DNA of 64,000 nucleotides from Nematopogon swammerdamellus (lineage: Eukaryota > Arthropoda > Insecta > Lepidoptera > Adelidae): NCBI GenBank assembly GCA_946902875.1, contig OX336358.1, positions 14,997,694-15,061,693 of the forward strand. Direction: 5' to 3'. Every line of letters begins with the position of its first letter. Within the stretch, counting starts at the first letter, position 1. The notes below the pieces were generated by a model. The model searched no databases, was not told the DNA's origin, and saw only the letters and a program-made list of their open reading frames with translations. The position numbers were made by a program, and so were the translations under genes. Of this stretch, positions 20,404-32,700 are shown in pieces.

Positions 20404-21079
20404 CAGGGTGGCCCAGTTATAGTGGTCCAAAAATTTTTTTTAGATGGAGGACATCATGATGACTCATTTAAAAAAAACATTAGTTCCGCGAAAATCAATA
20501 GTTTAGAAGTTATGATTTTTTTGAACTTTTTTTGGAATTTCTCTATTTTAGTCACATTAAACGCTCTAGTTGGATATTTATTCCACAAAATCGAATAAAA
20601 TTTGGTATGGAAGTAGAGGAGACATGTAGCTAGTACGTAATGAATAATTTTTACGTTTACCCCTAGACTGTACTGTTGCTATAGCCCTTTCAGTGATTTC
20701 TTGTACAGTTTACATTAAAATTGAATAATTTTTGAAAAATCACTGTGAAAAAAAAAAGTACTACCGGAGATTTGCCCATGCCCTTAAAAACTGCCTATAC
20801 ATCTCACAATTCTGCAGACCAAAAATTGTAGTGGTGTTACAATTGTAACATATTCAAAATTAACATAATGTGTACAAAGTCACTACAATAAAAAGTGACG
20901 ATTACCTTAATTTTTAAAATCTTTTTTTTTTCAGAACGTCAGTTCAATTACAATATCACATTATTCACAAACCTGTCTCTCACAGCGCTAATCTACACAT
21001 AAAAAACTATTTAGTAATGTTTAAAAAAAAAAAAAGAATCTAAAAAAAAATTTTGGACCACTATAACTGGGCCACCCTG
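20404..21079. mobile_element. MITE with long terminal repeats and TA duplication
   Basis: CAGGGTGGCCCAGTTATAGT at the left end is exactly inverted at the right; the match extends through GGTCCAAAA. TA flanks both ends (20402-20403, 21080-21081). 676 bp, no transposase. The TA duplication suggests the Tc1/mariner group. Confidence 0.85.
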
Positions 21080-21289
21080 TATATTACAACTTAATAAAGA
21101 GCGTGTGATGAATCTTATATCTTATCTAAGTAAATAAATAATAATAGATTTTCATTTTTCTTTATGTTACTAATTTACATAATGAAATTGGTCACGGAAA
21201 GTTTATCAGATGTAAAGATTTGAGTCAAAGCATGTGAAAGTACGTCTAGCTTTCACATTCATGTTTCACGTTTCACAGCGATATATTTT

Positions 21290-21602
21290 AAAAAGAATAG
21301 CTCCACCGCGTCTCTCCCCGTGCATGTCGTAAAATGCGACTAAGGGATAAGGAAAAGATGTGCTGTAAAGGGCGACAGGTTAACCACCTCTACCTTGGCA
21401 CGGTCGTTCCGTGTCGTGCAGCAGGTGGGTATTCGTGGCTTACTTGCTGCTTGATACTAATACTAAACAATAAAATAAAATCTTGTCCGAATACGTTGCT
21501 AAACGTGGCGGTCGGTGTTGTGCTGTAATTTTCCAGAGTTCTTGCAGCGCAACACTGATTACTCTGCTTACTCTGATTGTTGGGATACAGCGTGCAGTAT
21601 GA
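21290..21602 (+). mobile_element. SINE-B2 with small insertion
   Basis: B head from AAAAAGAATAGCTCC; GATACTAATACTAAACAATA is an extra piece in the middle; ends GATACAGCGTGCAGTATG. Confidence 0.85.
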
Positions 21603-21751
21603 TTACTTGTTATACAGGTTACTCTTAAAGAGGGACAATAGCTTGCGGTTATAAAATTGGGAGAAAAATTACTGATTTCTTTCAAAAAGGGCGAAAATTG
21701 GCCGCCTAATTTCAGTAATGTCAAAATCGAGAAAAAAAAATCCTAATGTTT

Positions 21752-21945
21752 TTTTATGTAAACCAAGATGGGTGGCTGTGTCTAAGAACCAATGGTACAG
21801 TCGAAAGAGCCAAAAACCACTCTCCTCGCAAAACCACGCTCAGTGAGGCGCCATGCCATCAGATTTGCGGACTGTTGCTAGGCTGTCTAGCCCGTTGATA
21901 CGACGTTTGAAGACACCCAGGTTAAAGATTCGGGAAATACTTGTC
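21752..21945 (-). mobile_element. Repeat family D copy
   Basis: TTTTATGTAAACCAAGATGG, then GGCTGTGTC and CTAGCCCGTTGATACGACG, as at 5966-6250. Confidence 0.65.
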
Positions 21946-22021
21946 AATTTCAAATTAACAATTGACTTTGTTAGATTAATAACATTTAACAACAGAAATG
22001 CTATTTAATCACGTCATGTAT

Positions 22022-22347
22022 TTTTTTTTATGGAAAATAACACGGTTGGCTACAATATCATAACACCGGGGGAACTAGGTGTCATGTTAGTACTTCCCTT
22101 CATTTCATGTCGGCTACACTGAACTGGACACGGGAAACACGAACTATTTACATAGCCGTTTCGACCAACGTTTCATTTAGTACGGTGGTACCAGCCCGGG
22201 CAGGACATACCCCACCACCTAGAGAGGTAAGAAGGGAATGGAACTACAGTTTAACGTGGAATCCGAACCACGGTCAGCCTCCATCGGTCGAGCGGTCACC
22301 CATCCAAGTAATGTCGACCGACCGCATCACTGAGCTACCGGGGCTGA
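22022..22347 (-). mobile_element. SINE-A with shortened tail and 5S part
   Basis: Inverse copy; part of the tail is deleted, and the 5S part keeps only GGATGGGTGACCGCTCGACC. The A box (inverse of GGTAGCTCAGTG) is present. Confidence 0.85.
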
Positions 22348-22530
22348 CAAAATTTTGTTGTCAATTTGTTGATGCACCTTACAATAAAAAGTGTTTAAAT
22401 AAAAATACAAAATAATTTGTGGAATTCGAATTTTATTTCGTAATTTTTGTACTGATCGCTTCAGTCTCGTTTACTAGCTCGTAGTCATGGCAACAAAAAA
22501 TAATAAACTTTTAATAATAAAACATAAATA

Positions 22531-22790
22531 CATACATACATACATGCATACATATATGCATAAAAACATACATACATACATACATACACACATACAAGCA
22601 TACATACATACATACATACATACATACATACATACATACATACATACATACATACATACATACATACATACATACATACATACATACATGCATACATACA
22701 TACATACATACATACATACATACATACATACATACATACATACATACATACATACATACATACATACATACATACTCACATACATATATT
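22531..22790. repeat. (ATAC)n microsatellite
   Basis: About 260 bp of nearly pure ATAC/CATA units with a few substitutions. Open frames here are artefacts. Confidence 0.97.
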
Positions 22791-22799
22791 GCTCCCGAC

Positions 22800-23368
22800 A
22801 CATTTTACCATTTGATAAAAATTACACGTAATACATAGAGAAAACAAACAAAAAATACTTTGGAACATAAAAAACTAAAACTTAAACGAAGATAAAATAT
22901 TATTTACAACAAATACTAAATACTTATCATAAATATAGACTATATCACAAGGAAATTAACATAACACAAAAATAAGGTAAGTACTAATAAAAAAAAAACA
23001 ACGAATATTAAAAATGACTTAGATAAACACTTACATTGGATAGGGATGGCGATAGAAACAAATTAAAAATAAGAAATATTAGATGAAAAAATAAATGAAT
23101 AAGTTTTAAAAACATGAAATAAATATTAACAATCATACTATACGCACATACCTACATATCATAGAATAAACATATACGTACTATGAATATGTAAAACACA
23201 AATACTCCAAAAAAATACATGCATACATACATAAATCAAAAATTATAAAAAAATCCATGCACGACAACACCGCCGTGTAACTCTTCTCATTCCGTTTATG
23301 TTCAACAATAAATAACGCTTATATTTAACAATAAATTATTAACTTAGATTTTCCTACACGGTCGTCCC
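22800..23368. other. AT-rich 3' flank of the right Osiris gene
   Basis: No coding signal. It lies just downstream of the stop codon (minus strand) and should contain the 3' UTR. No clear AATAAA was found close to the stop. Confidence 0.5.
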
Positions 23369-23709
23369 TTACGCGTTCTTGATATGAGCACCGTACGCGA
23401 GATTCTGCGCTTCGTCTGTAGATCTGCCCCAGCCGTGGCCTCCGCCGCCACCCCCACCGCTTGAGAAGTGCTCTTCGTGATGGTGTGGTGTTGCCACCAC
23501 TTCGTAGCTCTCATGGCCGCCCTTCTGCGACAGTAGCCTCTTGATGGCCATGAGGCCGGCAATGGCGAGGGCCACCTTCGCGAGAATCAGACCCTTGACC
23601 GCGGCGAACGCCAGGATACCGAGGAACAGCTTCATGATGGCCAGAATCTTCAACTTGATGAGGCCGATGAGCGGCGAGAGCTTCTTGAGTTTCTTCTTTT
23701 TGCCGCGAC
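23369..23709 (-). CDS. Right Osiris gene, exon 3 (last)
   Basis: Begins after a C-rich tract and AG at 23710-23711, at phase 1 (completing a Gly codon), and ends in TAA at 23369-23371. It encodes the membrane segment, HHHEEHFSSGGGGGGG and AQNLAYGAH, the strongest family evidence in the window. Confidence 0.92.
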
Positions 23710-26700
23710 CTGGGGGGGAAAGAAGAATTGTTTTGTCAGAGTTTTGTAATTATTATTTTTTCTGTTTCAGATTGGTGCCGGATGACCAGGAGCCATGGAG
23801 ATGAGAAATAAGGTAAGAGTTAAAAATAAAATCAGTTAAGTGCGAGTTTTACTCGCGCACAGAAGGTTCAGTAGATCCGGGTTTTGTTCCGTGTGGGGCC
23901 GGTACTTTAAAATAACAGCCCCACTGAATCTCTCCCCGTGTATATCGTAAAAGGCGACTAAGGGATATGACTCCCTTCTTATATTACTAGGTGGTAGGGT
24001 TGAACCCGCTCGGGTTGGTATCACCGCACTGAATGAAAGGTCGGTCGAAACGGCTATGTAAATAGTTTGTGTTTTCCGTCCAGTTCAGTGTAGCCGGCAC
24101 GACCAAAGGGAAGCACTGACGTGGCACCAAGTTCACCCGGTGTTATGGGCTGACATCACAGATGTTGTAGGTGATGCAGCCATCCGTGTCAGTTTCCATA
24201 AAAAAAAATCCGCTATACCATATCTGTCCAAAAACCATATCCGTCCATCTTTTGTCTTTCTACAAGGCAAAATATAAAAATCTTTGGCGCCATCTATTTA
24301 TTATTCAGTAGCTTGGCTAATAGATTCTTAGCACGTTTCTTGTATATGGATCCCCCCATATTTTTTACTTTTATCTTTTTTTTATTTCATAAATTAAAAA
24401 TTATCGGTAGGTATCGAAGATAGGTACTAATAAACTCAAGAACGCGGCGTTTTCCCTTTGGATAGCAAGGCACAGCTGCTGGCTAAAGTATATTATAGAT
24501 ATCTATTATTAATACTTAATTTTTTTTAATTTAGTTTATTTTTAGGGCTTTTAACAATCATTTGTTAATATCAGCCCAATAGTACCCATCTTTTCCATCC
24601 CTTAGGGCCCAGAGTCTCTAAGGGATAGAGAACGCTCCACGAAGTTCAACAAAATTACTAAATCCCTCTCACTTGGGCTCGCCAACAGATTATGTATGCT
24701 AAAAAACAAATTGAGTCTGTCCACCCTAAGTGACGTCTGTAATTCCGTCCGTCATTCCTCGTTCTGACCACACTCCATCAGCAAATGGTACATGTCATCC
24801 TCCTTGTTACACCGATCACAATTTGGAGAATCTCTCTTTTATCAGGAATTTAAATTTATTCAATGGAATGTGGCCAGAAGCCACTATGTTATATTCATTG
24901 TATAAAAATTTACCAATTTACCATAAAAACAAAAAGCTATAATAAAATCTAACTACAAACGGTGTATTTCCTAAAATATGATCGAAATATTTTTTTTAAT
25001 TATTGATAAGTAATTAAAAATATTTGTCAGTATAAAAATAACTCCCGATTGTATCCCGATACAGCGTGTAGTAAGTATGTATGTAATTAATTGCGTCATT
25101 GGCACCATGCCCCCTTCGACTCAGGGCTTGAGGAGGATTTATTATATTCTTAGTAAGTTTGTTTTGTTTTATTTAAGTTTGTTTTTTATATTGTCTTAGT
25201 CAGTTTATTCTTATAATTAGATTAGTTTAGTATTAATTTATTTTTTTGATTGTGATAATATGTATACCTACTTAGTTATTTTGTTTATGTCATATAACTA
25301 GAAATGTACTGGTATAATATAGTATATTAATTCATAAATAAAATTGAACAAACAATAATCCAAAACCAAAACCATTTTCAATGAAGGCTAAGTCAACTCG
25401 AAGAAAGTCGACTTTCTTCAAAACCCGAGCTGCGTAGCAGTCAGTGTAAAGATCGGGCCAAGTCGGCAAACGCCCGCAACTATTCGATTTCTCGAGTAGT
25501 GACTGGCAGCTTTGTAAAGGCATAGGAAGAACCGGTACAAGTGCGCGAGAGTTGTGCGTTTTCACGTACGATACTCCGAGAGATCGCTCAGTTTCTCTTA
25601 CCTTATTTGAGATTGAGAAAAAAAATATGAAAATACGGTGCACTTTTAAATGCGAAAGAATACTTGTTGGAAAACTAGGACAGGTAATACAGACATGTTT
25701 TTTATGGATAGCGTGACATTTGGCACTGTTTCACCTACAAGTAAGGTGTCTAACGATGCCCATGGACATTCTGTGATGCGCGGAGATTGCGAATGCCATT
25801 CCGGCCTGACAGGAGCCTTTTTACGCCCTTTTGAAAAACCCAATGGCAATGAAAAAAAGTATTGATACTGTAAGAAATACCAAACGAAAGAAAAAATCAA
25901 CTTATTGGCACTTTAAGTTATTTGTACTTTTTTTATATAATCCCGTATAGGTGGCTGAGCCAGAAGGGTCAAATCACATGCTGTGATCAGTCAATATCAT
26001 ACCCGAGTGAAAAGCGGATGAGAAAAGCCGTGTTTGAAAACGAATACAAGTAACAAGGAAATTTTTCTCAGAAAGTTAATTTTAGGTTTTATATTATTTT
26101 GTATCATAATATGTAATAAATACTTGAGTTAATAAACTTAGACATTTATTGGACGCACATTGATAATAATGACTGATGAATTTCTGGTATTAGTATTCCT
26201 AGTGGTATATCTAAAACTAGTATTCCTACAAAAAATATTTTGTTTAAGTATAATAAAGATTTTGGTCGAATTTACTCGTATTCAAACATGGAAGCTCAAA
26301 CTGGTACAAACCGCTTTAACATACAAATCCCAATATATTCGTTTTAAGTAATTTTAAGTTATTATGTTAAATATTTGCGGTGCAAAAATCTATATATATG
26401 TTCCAACTTTCAATTTCCTACAACTAGCCGTTTCAATTGTATTTATGTTTGTTAGTTACTCTGTAACATGAAAATATTATCACTTAATCTCGTCATTTCT
26501 ATGTAAAATTTTGATAGTGACTCTATGACAGAATGACCAATACGACTAAAATCAATATCCCACAACCAATATTCCTTTTTGGTTCGATTTTTGTTCGTTT
26601 GTTAGATTCGCCACAAAAACTTAAAAATAAAAACCAAAATTAAAATGCGCTAACACATATATCCTCACCTCTCGTTCTAACAAAATACAATGAGTTTGGT

Positions 26701-29700
26701 GAATCAGTACCTGCGCTGCTTACTAATGACCAAAGCCGGTGCGGACTTTCTCCCGGCGAAGGATATGTGAGGCACGACCGGTTTTCTCCGGACCCAGTGT
26801 GGGATGGGCGAGCGAGGAGAAAATTATGTAGATGGTATAGAGCAGGGGTGACCAACCGAAAGGCCGAAAGAGACAAATCATACATTTTCATCACCGCTGC
26901 ACAACAAATCACGCACTAATTCTTTTTAATTATGTTTTGTGTTTGTCATTTAATCTATATTATTATTAGTATCTGTTTCTTATTATTCTTAGTATTCTTA
27001 TTTAGTATGATAAATATATCCTATGTTTAGGTAATATGTTCTAGTATTTTATCTACATATATATACATATAATAGGCCGGCGTCTTGTTCACTTTATTTT
27101 ATTGTTTTGTTAGTATTCAGTTTGTGTAATTCTTCTTCTCTGTTTTGCTACCCTTATAATAAGTGGTCATAATTAAGTCAGGTTGACTGGCAGAGATTTC
27201 CTAAGGTAATAAGTCCGCCTATTGTACAATTTTTATATTTGAAATCAATAAAGTATATACTTCTCTATTCTATTTAATAAACTATAAAAATAGTAGTAAT
27301 TCTAAAAATATGTTTTCAATAAATCCCAGGGAGCGATTGGAAGATCGCTCGTATTCTGAAAAGAAGACCAAAAGCTGATCTCGACATAATCTCTCTGTTC
27401 TAAATATAAAAGTAAATTAAATTATTTATCATTTATTGATTAAATTATTAAATTAAATATAAAATTTTAAAGTAAATTATGTGACCTCGGGCCCATTGGC
27501 CATCCCAGAGCAGAGTTTTCCGATGGTTTAATTCAATATTTCATTCACATTATTGAATTTAACGGTCGTCATTCAAATGTTGTGAAATTATTCACATAAA
27601 CGATCCAGTTCTGTATGAAAGTAGATATTATCGTGTATTAAAATTTTATTATGTTTCATTGAACGGAGCCGATAAAATAAATTACATTTAATGATTCGTG
27701 GTTTACCGTGTGAATAGGGAGATTGATTGACTACTTTAGTAACGGTTAAACTCCAAGGAAATGTCATTTTGTGGAAATGTATGAACGGCATTGTCATTTT
27801 AACATTTTACATTGCTTACCGACATATGGTGTGCGTGCACACCATTTGACTGAGCAGCGCGGAGCATACATAATTTATTGCTCCAAACATATTTTCCAGA
27901 AACAAGCACATTGTATACACATGATTTCTTCCATTCAATCTCTGGATGTTCGAGAGTCGCATTTGGTGAAATGAAAGTAGCAAAAGACTGAGAATTTAAA
28001 ATAAAATATAATGAAGTTTACGAATGTTCATTAACATTTAATGCAATGAAGGGAAGCACTGACATGGCACCTAGTTCACCCGGTGTTATGGGCTGACATC
28101 ACGAATGTTGTAGGTGATGTAGCCAACCATGTCAGTTTTCTTAAAAAAGAAGCACATACGTGGGTAAGTGTAACAGAGATAGACAAACTAAAGGGAAACA
28201 CTTGACATGACGCCTAGTTGTGGCAGGAAGATGTAACAGGCTGACATCATAAGCGTAGCAGATGGTAGAGCCACCATGTATAAAAAAAAAAAGTTTTTGT
28301 ACAGTTTTATCTCAGCTACTAGACACGTTTATACCGACTCTAAATATTTAAGTCCATGGGTAAACTCTCACCATACCTCATGGATACATAGAGGACCAAT
28401 TAGGGGAAAAAGTAGTTTTCTCATGTAGTTGTAAGAGTGGAAATCCGTTGTTCGTGCCTACACCTTTGGGAAAAAGGTGTGGCTTTACATTGTTCGTGAA
28501 AAATTGGTTTCTCCCTCGCGCGACTGTAAATGTCGGTTGAGATAAAGGTTTTCGGTAAAATTACTAACATAAATCATGTAAGAAGAATTTAAATATAATA
28601 GTTCACCTCCCCAATCCTCAGGTCTTCCAATCGCTCCCCTGAATTTATTGAAAACATATTTGTAGAATGAATACTATTTTTATAGTTTACTAGCTTTTGC
28701 CCGCGGATTCGCTCGCGTGAAATTCGTATTTAAAAAGAAGAAAATTTTCAAATCACGCCTGAGGGAACATTACCTGTCGCAACAGTAATTTGTTCTCCTT
28801 CGATCCCCGTCCACGGTTGCCATTGTTTTATTGATTCAAAAAGGGTTTTTATTGCTTTTACTTTTCTGTTTTCTGTAGGTGCGTACAATTTGGGACTTGT
28901 TCGTTGTGCCCCATTATTATTAGTGCCCTTAAATCTAATGGGTGAGCTGGAAGAGATTGCCATAGGGCAATAACCTCACCCATTGGATGAAGGAAAGCAA
29001 AAGAAACTATGTACTTATCTATAAAATGTTATTTAGCTAGATTTTTTCTTCAAAATTGTTAGTTATTTGTTATTGTTTTTAGTTATTATCTAGTTTTATT
29101 ATTTCTGTGTGTTTTGTTATATTGTTTTTATGTCTTCTTTTCATCCAATAAACGGTTATATTATTATTATTATATTATTATTATTAAAATAAGTAAGCCC
29201 GCTACCGTACCTTCATTTCGGCGCGCGGAATAAATCAGTTTGTATGAGAACGACATCTTAGCGTAACCAGAACTAAATTTTATTTGTAGTAAAATGTGCT
29301 TGTACTACATTTCATCGAATTCGGAATGGAGAAACATACATACATACATACAGAAAATATTTCTACATACATACATACATATCACACACGCTGAATCCCG
29401 ACAATCGGGGTAAGCAGAGTAATCGGTGTTGTGCTGCAAGAACTCTGGTAAATTACAGCACATCACCGATCACCACGTTTCGCAAAGTATTCGAACAAGA
29501 TTAAATCGATCAAGCAGCAAGTATGGCACAAAAAACCCACCTGCTGCATGACTCGGTGGAAGTACCGTGCCAAGGTGAGAGGTGGCGAGCCTGTCGCCCT
29601 TTAGCACGTCATCTTGTCCTTATCCCTTAGTCGCCTTTTACGACATGCATGGGGAGAGATGCAGTGGGGATATTCTTTTTAAGTACCGGCCCCACACAGT

Positions 29701-32700
29701 ACTATAAAATATTTCTAATAATCGACAATTTAGTTTTTCATAGTATCATTCATAGAGTCTACAAACGTAGTATTTTGTACCGTGTGGGGTCGGTACTTAA
29801 AAAGAATAGCCCCACTGCATCTCTCCCCGTCGCATGTCGTAAAAGTCGACTAAGGGATAAGAAAATTCGTCAGCCTCGGTAGCTCAGTGGCGCGGTTGGT
29901 TAGTCAACTGTTAAGCAACGCTGAGCGCGTCAGTGATTTGATGGGTGACCGCTCGACCGTTGGAGGCTGACCGTGGTTCGGATTCCACGTTAAACTGTAG
30001 GTCCCTTCCCTTCTTACTTTACTAGGTGGTAGGGTTTATCCCGGCCGGGTTGGTACCACCGCACTGAACGAAACGTCGGTCGAAACGGCTATGTAAATAG
30101 TTCGTGTTTTCCGTCCAGTTTAGTGTAGCCGACATGAAATGAAGGGAAGCACTGACATGGCACCTAGTTCACCCTGTGTTATGGGCTGACATCACGGATG
30201 TTGTAGGTGATGTAGCCAACCGTGTCAGGTTCCATAAAAAAAAAAAAAAAAAGTAGTATCTCATAAAACAAAGTAACTTACTCCATGACCAATGACCATC
30301 ACTTACAGATTTATTATTAGTTTAATATAATATTTAATTGATATTAGAATATTTTTGTTCAAACTACTCAATACTACAACCAACATTATATGCGCATTTA
30401 CAAAATTATACTTCAAACTCAAAACTCCGCGCATTCAAACAATACGGTAGATATTTACTCATGCTAACAAGTGCTAAACGCTGTACTTTCCATTTCCGGT
30501 AATTCCTTACACTACGTGAACAATACATATTACGAAACATGACGAGTGTTCATGCATTCTGAAGTAATGTATTGAGTAATGTGAAAAGGGTTTTTCGTAT
30601 GGCGAAATATGAAATTTTTGCTTATATTGTGAATTTAAAACTTTTTATACCAATATTGGTTCTACTTATTTTTATTATTTGATGTCCTTTATTTCACATT
30701 TTTATAATCATTTGTATTAATTTAACATATTATAAGTGCTATAAAAAGTAATAAAAATACAAAAAATTAATGTAAACATTAAATAAAAACGGTAATACCA
30801 CCGGCGGCGGGAGACAAGCCTCAAAGCGCGCCGGCGGGCGCAGGCCATGGCTACGGAGCTCTCCGAGACGACGCGAGACTAGCTTCGAGCGATGGGTGGT
30901 GGTACTAGACACGTAGGCCACCACCACCCCTCATCTCGGAGAGCTCCGCATCCGCCGGACTGCACGGCTACGTATTATATTATATTTATTATGTATATTA
31001 CTAATTAAAAACGTACTTTAGTTTATTTTTTACCCGACTACGGCGAAGCCAAAAAAGGAAGGGTTATGAGTTTGGCGTGTATGTATGTATGTATGTATGT
31101 ATGTATGTATGTGACTATCTATATTCCACTCTACAGCCTAAAGTACTGGACCGATTTGAATAATTCTTGTGCTATTGGATTCGTCTTATTCACGGGAGTG
31201 TCATAGGCTATATAACAATTTTCAAAATTCAAAATGGCGGACGCACGGCGTCAAAATGTCAAATTAGTTTTTCAAAATATATTGAGTGGGGTATCAAATT
31301 AAAGATAATTAAATTACGATTCCGAAAATATATACTTTGCTATCTATTAAACTTATGTGTACAGAGAAATAGAGCAAAATGTGTAGCGAATGTATGTATG
31401 AATCGTGATTATTCGCGATGAAGCGTGGTCGCCCGCGCCGCGCGCCCCTACACGGATAACGCGCGACGACGACGCGAAGAAGCGACATGGTATTGTTGGT
31501 AATATACCTACATACTTACTCACTGATCTACCGCAAATTGTATATAGATAGGTATATAATATTATTATGAGATATACAGTACTATGCTAAAATAAATTGG
31601 TATTAAATTTCCATGTACCTAGTGTAAGCATATGTAGTGTAGGTACATTAAATATACCTAATAACTACAATATTTTCGGATGCGACCGAACCGCCGATTG
31701 CGGAAAAGTATTCCCAATTTTTTGGGTGCAGTTTTAGCCCTAGACTCGATTAGTTGCCGGAAACCTAGTTACGTCTTTGGAAATGGTGGTGCTCAGGAGG
31801 TCCAGGTGCTTCCAGACAAGTATGACGCTGACTTAGAAACTGGCTTGGAAAGCAAAAGGACCTTCAAATCGACCTTCGCAGATAATGCGCAGCACTGAGC
31901 CTTGCTAACGTTGAAGGCGTTGGCGTAGCATTCAGGGGGTACATATCATTGTTATGCATACGAGAATACGGAACACGGGTTCTACACCAGTTACCCTTCA
32001 ACTAGGCGGGATGTGGATGAGAAGAGCCGAAGACTTGTGTCTGAACTTGAGCAAACACTCGGCTCTATTTCCGAATGGGCCGTAGCAAGTTGGTCAAGTT
32101 CAATACCTCCGAGATTCAAGTTTGCGCGTTCAGTGCGAAGAGAGCAGCGTTCACACCAGCTCCTTCCTAACAAGGCATGTCACTTAAATTTTGCGACCAC
32201 CTCGGGATCCTCCGAGTCGAATTTTTGCACGATCTAAACTTCCGGCGTGACATCGAGGGCAAGGCCGTATAAATCGCAGATTCGGTCCTGCTTGGGGTAC
32301 TGCTCGCACCTATGGGCATGCCTATAGGATGGCTCAGTCAAATACGAGCTAGCGCCTCTGGACTCGATCCAGCGTAGAGCCGTGCGAATAGTAGGTGACT
32401 CCCAAATGTCCCGCGATCTAAAATCACTGCAACTCCGTAGGCAGTGCCAGATTAAACCTCGTGGAGGCCCCTAGGCTGTAGAAATTCGAGGCCCCCTCGC
32501 AAATTAGCTCCTATATGTATCTATTTAAATTTTTTAACTTGAGTTCACTTTAATAAAATAACTTTATTACTCACTTTTGTAGAGTGTGGGGCCGGTACTT
32601 TAAAAAAATAGCCCCTCTGTATCTCTCCCCGTATATGTCGTAAAAGGCGACTAAGGAATATGACTCCCTTCTTATATTACTAGGTGGTAGGGTTTAACAC

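Larger units (their letters stand above)
27289..28690. repeat. Pair of 70-bp inverted repeats 1.25 kb apart
   Basis: 27289-27360 (AAACTATAAAAATAGTA to GGGAGCGATTGGAAGA) is inverted at 28612-28690. The interior has a 9-bp-arm hairpin (ATGGTGTGC/GCACACCAT, about 27827-27846) and SINE tails, but no transposase. Confidence 0.55.

Noticed and set aside
22474..22831. Frames of Met-Tyr-Val-Cys or His-Thr-Tyr-Ile repeats
   Set aside because: Translation of the ATAC microsatellite.
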